Assembly (NCBI GenBank): GCA_944325445.1
Contig: CALVAG010000001.1
Location: forward strand, 1-55,651
Origin: an uncultured Bacteroidales bacterium
Lineage (GTDB): Bacteria > Bacteroidota > Bacteroidia > Bacteroidales > UBA932
Direction of reading: 5' to 3'
DNA: 55,651 bases
A program made the translations under genes and the position numbers. Shown piece by piece: positions 8,159 through 16,770 of this stretch (within the stretch, counting starts at the first letter, position 1; every line of letters starts with the position of its first letter). The notes beneath the pieces were generated by a model that was given only the letters and a program-made list of their open reading frames with translations, was not told the origin of the DNA and made no database searches.

Positions 8159-9080
8159 AGGCGAGGAGCGTTACTATGGGAAAGACGGCGTGACTAAAAG
8201 CCGGGCCTTGGGCGTTGTAATCCTTATGGGGGCGTTTCTTTTTTTTCAGGTTGCGGTTTTCATAAGGAAGGAAAAGCGCGGAGAGGAGAAGCAGGCGGAA
8301 ACAGCCTTGCCATTTGAATTCAATCCAAATACAATAAGTTCAGACAGTCTTGTGCTTCTCGGCTTTACGCAGAAGCAGGCCCAGGTCGTGCTCAATTACA
8401 GGGCAAGCGGCGGACGGTTCCGCAAAAAGGAGGATTTCGCAAAAATCTATTCGGTCTCCGAAGAGATGTTCAAAAAACTTTACAATTATATAGCAATCCC
8501 GACAGTTCCGGAATATGTCGCCCCGAAAACTACTGCTTTGGCTGACGGCCGGCCTGAAAAACAGGATGAAAGAAGATTTTCCGGGAAAACGGAGGTACGG
8601 CAGTGGAAATACCGGCAGCGGACTCCTCGCGATACGGCCGGACGCAGTGGAGCGTCACGGTTGCCGGAAAGAAAAAAGAGAGTAGTGGAGCTAAACGGTG
8701 CGGACAGTGCGGAACTCGTAAAGTTATACGGAATAGGGGGCTACTATGCGAAAAGGATTATCGAATATCGCGAGCGGCTCGGGAATTTCTATGCACCGGA
8801 GCAGCTTATGGAGATAAGAGGTATAGACAGCACAAGGTTCAGCGGTTTCAAAAACAATATTACGGCGGATACTTCAAAAATCCGCAAGTTCTCACTCGAT
8901 ACGGCCTCAAGATATTTTTTGTCGTCGCATCCTTACATCGGTTCATATGTCACAAGGGGTATTCTGCTGCTCAGGCAACGTTTCGGAGCAGAATACTGCA
9001 CGCTCGAAAATCTGGAAAGGGAGGGGCTGCTTACATCGGAGGCGACTTCTGCTTTACGACACTATATAATTGAAAAATAA
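8124..9080 (+). CDS. Membrane-anchored helix-hairpin-helix (ComEA-like) protein
   Basis: This is a 318-residue protein with a basic N-terminus, one transmembrane helix at about residues 30-48 (ALGVVILMGAFLFFQVAVF) and helix-hairpin-helix motifs outside. The first is LLGFTQKQAQVVLNYRASGGRFRKKEDFAKI (about 75-105). The second, ELVKLYGIGGYYAKRIIEYRERLGNFY with IRGID, lies at about 195-235. Single HhH modules of this type bind DNA in ComEA, the receptor for DNA uptake. Larger anchored versions in Bacteroidetes have no settled role. The ATG at 8124 is inside the end of rsmI. DNA binding at the cell surface or in the periplasm is inferred, not shown. Confidence 0.8.
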   Translation: MRRRKERTESSEGEERYYGKDGVTKSRALGVVILMGAFLFFQVAVFIRKEKRGEEKQAETALPFEFNPNTISSDSLVLLGFTQKQAQVVLNYRASGGRFRKKEDFAKIYSVSEEMFKKLYNYIAIPTVPEYVAPKTTALADGRPEKQDERRFSGKTEVRQWKYRQRTPRDTAGRSGASRLPERKKRVVELNGADSAELVKLYGIGGYYAKRIIEYRERLGNFYAPEQLMEIRGIDSTRFSGFKNNITADTSKIRKFSLDTASRYFLSSHPYIGSYVTRGILLLRQRFGAEYCTLENLEREGLLTSEATSALRHYIIEK

Positions 9081-9116
9081 TGCTAAATTTGCGGGCAAAA
9101 TAATGCATTTGTGTAT

Positions 9117-10043
9117 ATGGAGCTGATTAAGTGTTTGAATATTACCAAGAAATTCGGCGATTACACTGCTCTTAATTCCGTAAGTATAGATATTCCCCAA
9201 GGAAAAATATTCGGATTGCTGGGCCCCAACGGGGCGGGAAAAACCACGCTTATAAGAATTTTGAACAGAATTACGATGCCCGACAGCGGAGAGATAATTT
9301 TCAACGGCAGGAGCATGGATCCTCTCGATACCGAGCAGATAGGTTATCTTCCGGAAGAGCGCGGACTATATAAGAAGATGAAGGTAGGGGAGCAGGCGGT
9401 GTATCTGGCCAGATTGAAAGGGTTGAGCCGCAACGATGCAGTAAGATTGCTCAAGGAGTGGTTCATAAAGTTCGGGATCGAGGCATGGTGGAACAAGAAG
9501 GTAGAGGAGCTCTCAAAAGGAATGGCACAGAAGGTGCAGTTTATAATAACGGTATTGCATAAACCCAAGCTCCTTATTCTGGATGAGCCCTTTTCAGGAT
9601 TCGACCCTGTGAATGTAAGCCTCATACGCTCCGAGATACTCCGTTTGCGCGACGAGGGAACCACAATCCTCCTTTCTACCCACAATATGGAGAGCGTGGA
9701 GGAACTTTGCGACAATATAGCGCTTATAAACAAATCGAATCTCATAGCCCACGGCAATGTGGAGCAGATACGCCGTCAGTATGGCAACAACCATGTGGAG
9801 CTTGTCTACAAGGCCGGAAATACTTTGGGAAACTGTTTGGGAGATAAGGCTGTACCCTTCTCTATAGTTTCCGATATGCCGGACAGGGAGAATTTGCACA
9901 AGGCGGTTCTCGATGTCAGGGAGGCGGAGAGCAACTCCCGGGTTCTGAAGGAACTGGTAGATTGCGTGGAGGTGGTCTCATTCCAGGAACTTATGCCGCG
10001 CATGGAGGATATATTCATAAAATTGGTGACAAACAACAACTAA
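9117..10043 (+). CDS. ABC transporter ATP-binding protein, NatA-like (ABC-2 exporter)
   Basis: This is a 308-residue ATPase starting MELIKCLNITKKFGDYTAL. It shows Walker A GPNGAGKTT, signature LSKGMAQKVQF, Walker B LLILDEPFSGFDP and the switch His in LSTHNMESVEEL. About 80 residues follow the ATPase core, as in NatA-type subunits of ABC-2 exporters. The permease gene follows after 12 bases. A GTG six bases upstream is a possible alternative start. A TAAATTTG -7-like box lies at 9084-9091. The substrate is unknown; NatAB systems export Na+, others drugs or lipids. Confidence 0.92.
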   Translation: MELIKCLNITKKFGDYTALNSVSIDIPQGKIFGLLGPNGAGKTTLIRILNRITMPDSGEIIFNGRSMDPLDTEQIGYLPEERGLYKKMKVGEQAVYLARLKGLSRNDAVRLLKEWFIKFGIEAWWNKKVEELSKGMAQKVQFIITVLHKPKLLILDEPFSGFDPVNVSLIRSEILRLRDEGTTILLSTHNMESVEELCDNIALINKSNLIAHGNVEQIRRQYGNNHVELVYKAGNTLGNCLGDKAVPFSIVSDMPDRENLHKAVLDVREAESNSRVLKELVDCVEVVSFQELMPRMEDIFIKLVTNNN

Positions 10044-10055
10044 TTGCGTGCAATC

Positions 10056-11432
10056 ATGGGAAAAAACAAAATATCGGTTATAATATCCAGAGAATACTCC
10101 ATAAGGGTAAAGAAGAAATCCTTTATACTTACGACCATTTTCGCTCCTATACTGATGGCGGCGATCTTTGTGGTGCCTATGCTTATAGCGGCATATTCCG
10201 AAGATGGCAACACGCTCACGGTAAAGGTTTCCGACAACTCCGGAATAGTGATGCCGTATCTTGAGAGCGGCGGACCTCTTCTGTTCGAAGACGCTTCGGG
10301 AATAAATATCGATACGCTCAAATCCGAGGCAAGGAGCGATGAGGCAGTTGCTGTCTTGATCATTTCGCAGCTCGACAGCAATAAGAATGTCTCTCTTTCG
10401 CTCTATTCCGGCAAGCAGATAAATGCAGACAATCAAAGCCGGATAAGGTCTATGGCGGAAGAGGCGGTTGAAGAGTACAAACTGGAGAGCTACAATATTC
10501 CCCAACTGGATAAAATAGTCGAGGAGATAAAGGCCGATGTAAAAATCGATACGTTTCTCATAGACGATTCTTCCGAAGGGGAGAAGGCTTCCAAAGTGGA
10601 AATATACATGGTAATCGGATACATTACGAGTTTCCTCATTTACATGTTCATATTCATGTTCGGAGGTATGGTGATGCGCAGTGTGATAGATGAAAAATCG
10701 AACCGCATAGTCGAGGTTATTGTATCGTCTGTAAAGCCGTTCCAGCTTATGATGGGCAAGATAATCGGTGTGGCGGCCGTAGGGCTCACCCAGTTTTTGA
10801 TATGGATAGTCCTGACTCTCGTACTGGTGGCGGTGGCAATTCCGCTTTTCGGCCCTGAAGAGATAATGCAGGGAGCTACGGTGCAGACAGACCAGGTTAC
10901 GGCCATAATGGAGAACAACGGGGTGGATATGGATGCCGTTTCTGCAGCGATGCCTGTCGCCGGGGCAGAGTCCGGTGTCGAAAGTTTCATCGATGCACTT
11001 TCCAGCATAAATTTTACGCAGATAATCCTCTGCTTCCTTGTCTATTTTCTTCTGGGATACCTGCTCTATTCCGGGATGTTCGCAGCTGTCGGTTCTGCTG
11101 TGGACAATGAAGCCGATACCCAACAGCTTTCATTGCCCATAACCGTTCCGCTTATCGTGGGGCTGTTTATAATGTTGCATACATTCCAGTACCCCGACAG
11201 TTCACTTTCGTTCTGGGCTTCCATTATACCCTTTACTTCACCGATGGTTATGATGGCCAGAATAGCATACGGCGTTCCGCTTTGGGAACTGCTGCTGTCG
11301 ATATCGCTGCTTATTGTAACGTTCCTCTTCCTTACTTATATTTCGGGCAAGATCTACAGGACCGGAATATTGATGTACGGCAAGAAGGCATCCTGGAAGG
11401 ATCTGTCGAAATGGTTGAAATATAAAGATTGA
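10056..11432 (+). CDS. ABC-2 family permease, NatB-like
   Basis: This is a 458-residue membrane protein that partners the ATPase just upstream. A first helix at about residues 22-45 (LTTIFAPILMAAIFVVPMLIAAY) is followed by a large extracytoplasmic domain of about 140 residues. A cluster of helices then fills the C-terminal half, beginning with VIGYITSFLIYMFIFMFGGMVM. The conserved ABC-2 segment VIDEKSNRIVEVIVSSVKPFQLMMGKIIG is present after that first helix of the cluster. An insertion rich in acidic and small residues falls between helices at about 275-320. The start ATG at 10056 (MGKNKISVIISREYSIRVKKKSF) was chosen over a TTG four codons earlier. Confidence 0.9.
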   Translation: MGKNKISVIISREYSIRVKKKSFILTTIFAPILMAAIFVVPMLIAAYSEDGNTLTVKVSDNSGIVMPYLESGGPLLFEDASGINIDTLKSEARSDEAVAVLIISQLDSNKNVSLSLYSGKQINADNQSRIRSMAEEAVEEYKLESYNIPQLDKIVEEIKADVKIDTFLIDDSSEGEKASKVEIYMVIGYITSFLIYMFIFMFGGMVMRSVIDEKSNRIVEVIVSSVKPFQLMMGKIIGVAAVGLTQFLIWIVLTLVLVAVAIPLFGPEEIMQGATVQTDQVTAIMENNGVDMDAVSAAMPVAGAESGVESFIDALSSINFTQIILCFLVYFLLGYLLYSGMFAAVGSAVDNEADTQQLSLPITVPLIVGLFIMLHTFQYPDSSLSFWASIIPFTSPMVMMARIAYGVPLWELLLSISLLIVTFLFLTYISGKIYRTGILMYGKKASWKDLSKWLKYKD

Positions 11433-11448
11433 AACATAATATAAGATC

Positions 11449-12225
11449 ATGAAAAAGTTATTCCCCCTGTTTCTGGCGATGCTGCTCTGTTCGTACGGCA
11501 GCCGGGGACAGAACTTTGAAAGACTTGAGTGGAGCAGAGTCAGAATGGACTCCACATGGAATGCCCCTGAAGGAAGGGCGGCGGAGATTATAGGCAAATA
11601 CAGGCCTACAATAGATTCACTGATGATACCGATCGGGCGTACGGCGGAAGAGATGGAGAGTTATGCTCCGGAAAGCCCTCTTTCAAACCTGGCGGCCGAC
11701 ATCATGTTCGAATTCGCTTCTGACTACCTTAAAAAGAGTACTGGAGAGCGGGATGCAGAGGTCGATATGGCCATGACGAATTTCGGAGGCATAAGGGCTT
11801 CTCTTCCCGGCGGTGATGTGACTGCATACGATGTAATGTCGATCTTTCCGTTCGACAATAAAATAGTCATCCTCGATCTGGAAGGCAGATATGTGCGGGA
11901 GCTGTTGGAGAACTTTGCAAGGCGCGAAAGGGTAGAGGCGCTGAGCGGAGTCAGACTGGTAATAGAAAACAGGGAGTTGAAGAAGGCTTTGGTCGCCGGA
12001 GAGGAGATAGATGACGGCAGAATCTACAAGGTGGCCACGATAGATTTCCTACTCTTCGGAGGAAGCAATGCGGAGGCCTTTAAAAAGTGCGGAAGTTATG
12101 TGGATACAGGCGTATTCATGCGCGATATGGTGACAGATTACATTAAGGACAAGACAGCTGCGGGGATGATGATAGAGAGCGGAAAAGACGGGAGAACCGT
12201 AGTGATAAAAGCGGAGGAACAGTAA
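11449..12225 (+). CDS. Secreted 5'-nucleotidase C-terminal (substrate-binding) domain protein
   Basis: This 258-residue protein has a signal peptide (MKKLFPLFLAMLLCSYGSRG). The rest matches the C-terminal domain of UshA-type 5'-nucleotidases: ESPLSNLAADIMFEFA, TNFGGIRASLPGGDVTAYDVMSIFPFDN and an ending around IDFLLFGGSNAEAF. That domain holds the nucleoside-binding part but no metal site. The metallophosphoesterase half is encoded by the next gene after a single base. The two likely act as one periplasmic or surface enzyme that removes phosphate from nucleotides or related sugars. Confidence 0.9.
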   Translation: MKKLFPLFLAMLLCSYGSRGQNFERLEWSRVRMDSTWNAPEGRAAEIIGKYRPTIDSLMIPIGRTAEEMESYAPESPLSNLAADIMFEFASDYLKKSTGERDAEVDMAMTNFGGIRASLPGGDVTAYDVMSIFPFDNKIVILDLEGRYVRELLENFARRERVEALSGVRLVIENRELKKALVAGEEIDDGRIYKVATIDFLLFGGSNAEAFKKCGSYVDTGVFMRDMVTDYIKDKTAAGMMIESGKDGRTVVIKAEEQ

Positions 12226-12226
12226 T

Positions 12227-13063
12227 ATGAAAAATTTGAGAATGACACTGATATTGCTTCTTGCCGTATGCCTTTCGGTATCGTTGAACGGCCAGGACCT
12301 TGTAATACTCCATACGAATGATACCCACAGCCAGATTGTGCCTCAGACAAGCGGAGAAGGGGCCGGTCTCGGAGGTTACGAAAGGAGGGAGGCGTATATA
12401 AATTCTGTCCGCGCCGAGATGGGAGAGGGAAAGGTACTTCTTCTCGATGCCGGAGATTTCAGCCAGGGGACTCCCTATTTTTCGATTTTCAAGGGAGATG
12501 TGGAGATCGAACTTATGAATGCTCTGGGATATGATGTCGCCTGCCTGGGCAACCATGAGTTCGATAACGGCCAGGCGGAACTGGCCCGCAGGCTTAAGGA
12601 TGCGGATTTTGAAAGTGTTTGTGCGAATTACGACTTTTCGGGAACTCCGTTGGATGGCGTAGTCAAACCATATACTATTGTGGAACGCGGCGGCAGTAAG
12701 ATCGGCATTATCGGTGCCCTTACCGATATAGGTGGCATAGTGGCAAAGAACAATATCAAAGGGCTATCTTATATAAATCCTATAGATACCGTTAATGTTC
12801 TTGCTGCAGAGCTTAAGCTTAAAGAGAAGTGCGACCTTGTGATATTGCTTTCGCATTGCGGTTTCTATGGCGGCAATCCCGAAAATCCCGGCGATGAGGA
12901 TATTGCGGCGATGTCTGAGAATGTGGATATTATCGTAGGCGGTCATTCCCATACCAAACTTACGGAGAAGAAACTCTATAAAAACAGGGCAGGGAAGAGC
13001 GTTACGGTCGTTCAGGACGGTGAGAAGGGAGAGTATGTAGGCCGGATAGATATCTGGTTTTAG
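12227..13063 (+). CDS. Secreted 5'-nucleotidase N-terminal metallophosphoesterase domain protein
   Basis: This 278-residue protein has a signal peptide (MKNLRMTLILLLAVCLSVSLNG). It carries the metallophosphatase motifs LHTNDTHS, DAGDFSQGTPYF, LGNHEFDNG, ILLSHCG and GGHSHT, which bind two metal ions. This is the catalytic half of a UshA-like nucleotidase and ends where the C-terminal domain would begin. That domain is the separate gene just upstream. Both genes are intact and each has its own export signal, so this is not a frameshifted single gene. The stop overlaps that of the convergent acyltransferase gene by four bases. Confidence 0.92.
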   Translation: MKNLRMTLILLLAVCLSVSLNGQDLVILHTNDTHSQIVPQTSGEGAGLGGYERREAYINSVRAEMGEGKVLLLDAGDFSQGTPYFSIFKGDVEIELMNALGYDVACLGNHEFDNGQAELARRLKDADFESVCANYDFSGTPLDGVVKPYTIVERGGSKIGIIGALTDIGGIVAKNNIKGLSYINPIDTVNVLAAELKLKEKCDLVILLSHCGFYGGNPENPGDEDIAAMSENVDIIVGGHSHTKLTEKKLYKNRAGKSVTVVQDGEKGEYVGRIDIWF

Positions 13064-13605
13064 GCAGTGTACATGCCCTTATGCCTTCCCTCCATATCCA
13101 TTGCGGCATAATGCTCTCTGATTCTCTTCAGATCTTCCCGGGCATCGTCCGTGAGCTCGAACCTGACTCCGCGTCCGACGCGTTTTGTCTTCCAGTCGAA
13201 GTAGCCTAAATATACCGGGACATTGCAGGCTCTGGCAATTGTGTGGAATCCTGTTTTCCACCTCGTGGTGGCCTTTCTTGTCCCTTCCGGCGCAATGGCG
13301 AGGTGCATCTTTTTTGCGCTGTTCATTGCATGGATGACCTGAAGGGTAATCGCCGCCCCCTTTTTCCTGTCTACGGGAACACCCCCCAAAGCCTTGAGCA
13401 GAGGCGAGAGAGGCCCTACGAAAAACTCTTTCTTTATCATGATATAGGCTTTGCCGCCTACCGATGTATAAAAAAGATAGGAGATCAGAAAGTCCCATGC
13501 CGATGTGTGTGGCACTCCAAGAATAATGGCCTTATCCTCCTCTACGGGGCCATCCATGGCTGTCCAGCCCAAAAGTTTCAGTAAAAATTTGCAGATGGTT
13601 CTCAT
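13060..13605 (-). CDS. Acyltransferase of the PlsC (1-acylglycerol-3-phosphate acyltransferase) superfamily
   Basis: This is a 181-residue protein with the acyltransferase HX4D motif in VPHTSAWDF near residue 32 and the PEGTR motif in IAPEGTRKAT near 108. A conserved segment VPVDRKKGAA lies between them. It lacks clear transmembrane helices and is shorter than typical PlsC (about 240). The ATG overlaps the stop of parE by one base (TAATG), so the two genes are co-transcribed and probably translationally coupled. The substrate is unknown: phospholipid, ornithine lipid or another lipid acylation are all possible. Confidence 0.88.
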   Translation of the reverse strand: MRTICKFLLKLLGWTAMDGPVEEDKAIILGVPHTSAWDFLISYLFYTSVGGKAYIMIKKEFFVGPLSPLLKALGGVPVDRKKGAAITLQVIHAMNSAKKMHLAIAPEGTRKATTRWKTGFHTIARACNVPVYLGYFDWKTKRVGRGVRFELTDDAREDLKRIREHYAAMDMEGRHKGMYTA

Positions 13606-15479
13606 TATTTTTCAAGCAACTCCTCCAATATGAGGTCGGAACGCAGGTTGTCCTTAATAAATGTCTGTCTTTCGGGTGTATTTTTACCCATATAAAACTC
13701 CAGCAGTTCAGGTATGGAGTCGTCCTGGCTCAGGCGGACGGCATCCAGTTTTATGTCATCGCCTATAAAGTTCGCAAACTCGTCTGCCGAAATCTCTCCC
13801 AGCCCTTTGAAACGGGTGATCTCGCAGCCGTTGCCGAGTTTCCTGATTGCACGCTCCTTCTCCTCTTCCGAGTAGCAGTAGAGTGTCTCCATTTTATTGC
13901 TTTTTCTCTTTCTCACCCTGAACAGCGGTGTCTGCAGGATATATAGATGCCCCTGTCTTATCACTTCGGGGAAAAACTGGAGGAAGAATGTAAGCATCAG
14001 CAGCCTTATGTGCATTCCGTCCACATCCGCATCGGTCGCTATTATGATTTTGTTGTACCTGAGATTCTCTATATCTTCTTCAATATTGAGGGCTGCCTGA
14101 AGCAGATTGAACTCCTCGTTTTCATAGACCACCTTTTTGCTGAGCCCGTAGCAGTTCAGCGGTTTTCCCCTGAGACTGAAGACAGCCTGGGTATTTGCGT
14201 TGCGGCTTTTGGTAATGGAGCCGCTTGCGGAGTCTCCCTCGGTTATGAAAATCATGGTCTCCTGGTTGCGCGGGTCTTTGTCGCCGCAATGGATTCTGCA
14301 GTCTCTCAACTTTTTGTTGTGCAGGCTTACCTTCTTAGCCCTTTCGCGTGCGAGTTTCTGTATGCCCGATATCGCCTTTCTCTCCTTTTCGCTTTCGAGT
14401 ATCTTTTTCTGGAGTATATCGGCTACGGACGGATTTTTATGCAGATAGTTGTCGAGCTCCTTGGAGAGGAATTCCACGATGAAATTCCTGACGGTTACAT
14501 TGCTGCCGGGCGCTATATCCTTGGAATTGAGGAATGTCTTTGTCTGATTCGAAAAAGAGGGTTCCTCTATCTTTATGCTGATCGCCGCTATTATGGATTG
14601 CCTTATATCCTTAGGGTCGAAGTCTTTTTTATAGAATTCCTTGATGGTTTTGGCTATACCTTCCCTGAATGCGGCAAGATGCGTTCCTCCGTGGATAGTA
14701 TTCTGCCCGTTTACGAATGAACTTATGTTTTCCCCGTTTTCCGTACCGTGCGTGAGCGCTATCTCTATATCCTCCCCTATAAGGTGTATTACGGGGTAGA
14801 GCGGAGGTTCCACGAGAGAATCGTTGATAAGGTCCAGCAGGCCGTTTTTGGATTTGTACTCGGTGCCGTTGAATTTTATTGCAAGCCCCCTGTTGAGGTA
14901 GGCGTAATTTTTGAGCATGGTCTCTATGAACTCGAAATTGTAAGAGTAATTTTCATAGAGGGCGGGGTCTGCCGTATATTTTACCAAAGTGCCGTTTTTC
15001 TCATTGGTGGCGACGCTCCCTTCTTCGACCAGATCTCCTTTGCTGAAAGAGGCGAAACGGCTCTCCCCGTCGCGGAAAGACTGTATGTAAAAATAGGTTG
15101 AGGTGGCATTTACCGCCTTGGTTCCCACACCGTTCAGACCTACCGATTTCTTAAAGGCCGCACTGCCGTACTTTGCACCGGTATTCATCTTGCTTACAGC
15201 TTCGGTGAGTTTCCCGAACGGTATTCCACGTCCGTAATCCCTTACCGTAACCATGTTGTCCTGCAGAGTGATATCGATAACCTTGCCATATCCCATGATA
15301 TACTCATCTATGGCATTGTCTACTATCTCCTTGAAAAGCACATAGATGCCATCGTCGGGATTGGAACCGTCCCCGAGTTTGCCTATATACATGCCCGGGC
15401 GCTGGCGGATATGGTCTTTCCAGCTCAGCGTTTCAAAATCGTCTTCAGTGTATTGGTGGATCTGTGGTTCTTCGCTCAT
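13605..15479 (-). CDS. parE: DNA topoisomerase IV subunit B
   Basis: This is a 624-residue type IIA topoisomerase ATPase subunit. The GHKL fold is visible as [26 protein letters not shown] and [15 protein letters not shown]. The TOPRIM domain shows [21 protein letters not shown] and the metal-binding [11 protein letters not shown]. The C-terminus has [13 protein letters not shown]. The length and the compact N-terminus fit ParE of Bacteroidetes rather than GyrB. Together with ParC (not in the window) it decatenates daughter chromosomes. A 113-base palindrome occupies most of the upstream region and would form the mRNA leader. Confidence 0.93.
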   Translation of the reverse strand: MSEEPQIHQYTEDDFETLSWKDHIRQRPGMYIGKLGDGSNPDDGIYVLFKEIVDNAIDEYIMGYGKVIDITLQDNMVTVRDYGRGIPFGKLTEAVSKMNTGAKYGSAAFKKSVGLNGVGTKAVNATSTYFYIQSFRDGESRFASFSKGDLVEEGSVATNEKNGTLVKYTADPALYENYSYNFEFIETMLKNYAYLNRGLAIKFNGTEYKSKNGLLDLINDSLVEPPLYPVIHLIGEDIEIALTHGTENGENISSFVNGQNTIHGGTHLAAFREGIAKTIKEFYKKDFDPKDIRQSIIAAISIKIEEPSFSNQTKTFLNSKDIAPGSNVTVRNFIVEFLSKELDNYLHKNPSVADILQKKILESEKERKAISGIQKLARERAKKVSLHNKKLRDCRIHCGDKDPRNQETMIFITEGDSASGSITKSRNANTQAVFSLRGKPLNCYGLSKKVVYENEEFNLLQAALNIEEDIENLRYNKIIIATDADVDGMHIRLLMLTFFLQFFPEVIRQGHLYILQTPLFRVRKRKSNKMETLYCYSEEEKERAIRKLGNGCEITRFKGLGEISADEFANFIGDDIKLDAVRLSQDDSIPELLEFYMGKNTPERQTFIKDNLRSDLILEELLEK

Positions 15480-15495
15480 ACTTTATAGAAAGAGG

Positions 15496-15608
15496 ATGAC
15501 TCAAAAGGAGGAATTTCAAGGCTTGCGAAGATGAGAAAACCGCAGTGTACTGATGTACATGAGGATTTTCGAATCAAGCGTAACGTAGAAATTACCCTTT
15601 TGGGTCAT
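15496..15608. repeat. 113-bp imperfect palindrome (hairpin element, copy 1)
   Basis: The outer arms ATGACTCAAAAGG (15496-15508) and CCTTTTGGGTCAT (15596-15608) pair with one mismatch. Pairing continues inward with bulges, through AATTTC/GAAATT and GAAAA/TTTTC. It ends in TGTAC-TGAT-GTACA at 15546-15559, right at the centre of symmetry. The element fills the gap between asd and parE. Its apex, AGTGTACTGatGTACATGA, matches the element at 44600-44696. Confidence 0.8.
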
Positions 15609-15616
15609 TCAATTTG

Positions 15617-15624
15617 CAAAGATA
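15617..15624 (-). promoter_or_regulatory. Possible -7 box of parE
   Basis: On the minus strand TATCTTTG fits TAnnTTTG. Transcription would start about where the 113-base palindrome begins, so the palindrome would be the first part of the parE mRNA. No good TTTG is found at the -33 distance. Confidence 0.35.
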
Positions 15625-15646
15625 ATAAATCTTTTAAAAATAGAAA

Positions 15647-16756
15647 TTATGCAATAAATCCTTTCTTCAGAAGCAATTCCGCAATCTGGATTGCATTGGT
15701 GGCCGCACCTTTCCTGAGGTTGTCGGATACGCACCAGAGATTTACACCGCTTGCAACCGAAAAATCCCTTCTGACTCTTCCTACAAAGACCTCATCCCTG
15801 CCTTCGCTGTAAAGAGGCATGGGATATGGCAGTTTCCCGAGCGCATCGAGATTTTTTCTCTCCGCACAGGCCTCTTTTACGCTCTTGTCTCCGATTGCCG
15901 GATTCTGCTCATCTCCTTTCGGCGCCACATTGTCTTGTATTACTACTCCGGGAGTATTGCGCAGTACCTCGATAAGTTCTTCATCCTTGAACTCTTTTTC
16001 GAATTCGAGGTTTATGGATTCTGCATGGCCTCCGAGTACCGGAACCCTGATTGCAGTAGGGGAAACCCTTATGGAGTCGTCCCTCATAATCTTATGCGTT
16101 TCGTTCACCATCTTCATCTCCTCTTTGGTATATCCGTTTTCGAGGAACTTGTCTATGTGCGGCAGCAGGTTCAGGTCTATCTGGTACGGATATGCGCATT
16201 TATATTCGCCCCCTATTATATTCTTCTCTATGCCTTCCCATCTGCCTCTCTCCTCGACCAGCTGGTCCACAGCTTTTTGGCCTGTACCGGTAATACATTG
16301 GTAGGTAGAGACCACTATTCTTTTTATCTTATATTTTTTGTGCAGGTCGGCAATGGCAATAAGCATCTGTATAGTGGAGCAGTTGGGGTTTGCTATGATT
16401 CTGTCCTCCTTTTCGAGCACATCCCCGTTTATCTCCGGTACAACCAGTTTTTTCGTAGGGTCCATTCTCCAGCATGCGGAGTTGTCCACTACATAGCAAC
16501 CTGTCTGTGCAAACATGGGCGCATATTTTTTGGATGCATCGCTTCCGGCGGAGAATATGGCCAGAGCAGGTTTTTTGGCAATACCCTCTTCAGGGGTGAC
16601 GACAGTGTATTCTTTGCCTTTGAATCTTACCTTCTTGCCGGCAGACCTCTCCGATGCTACCGGAATGAGTTCCGTTACAGGAAAATCCCTCTCCTGCAGA
16701 ACTTCCAACATTCTTGTGCCTACCAGACCTGTGGCACCTACAACTGCAACTTTCAT
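15647..16756 (-). CDS. asd: Aspartate-semialdehyde dehydrogenase
   Basis: The enzyme reduces aspartyl phosphate to aspartate semialdehyde with NADPH. The protein has 369 residues and begins MKVAVVGATGLVGTRMLEVL with the dinucleotide-binding loop. The catalytic Cys is Cys126 in IANPNCSTIQM. VSTYQCITGTGQKAVDQL and the substrate-site GGHAESINLEFEKEF follow. It is the last gene of the metY-metX-thrA-asd operon, 14 bases after thrA. The product also serves lysine and diaminopimelate synthesis, so control of this operon would affect cell-wall precursors too. Confidence 0.97.
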   Translation of the reverse strand: MKVAVVGATGLVGTRMLEVLQERDFPVTELIPVASERSAGKKVRFKGKEYTVVTPEEGIAKKPALAIFSAGSDASKKYAPMFAQTGCYVVDNSACWRMDPTKKLVVPEINGDVLEKEDRIIANPNCSTIQMLIAIADLHKKYKIKRIVVSTYQCITGTGQKAVDQLVEERGRWEGIEKNIIGGEYKCAYPYQIDLNLLPHIDKFLENGYTKEEMKMVNETHKIMRDDSIRVSPTAIRVPVLGGHAESINLEFEKEFKDEELIEVLRNTPGVVIQDNVAPKGDEQNPAIGDKSVKEACAERKNLDALGKLPYPMPLYSEGRDEVFVGRVRRDFSVASGVNLWCVSDNLRKGAATNAIQIAELLLKKGFIA

Positions 16757-16770
16757 CTTCTGTTATTTTG

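Noticed and set aside
9978..11123. Long open frame (381 codons) on the minus strand inside the ABC-2 permease gene
   Set aside because: It is antisense to a clear membrane permease, has no domain, and its His/Tyr/Arg-rich composition is that of a shadow frame.
11449..13063. A single 5'-nucleotidase gene broken by frameshift
   Set aside because: The domain order is reversed, both frames are complete, and each has its own signal peptide.
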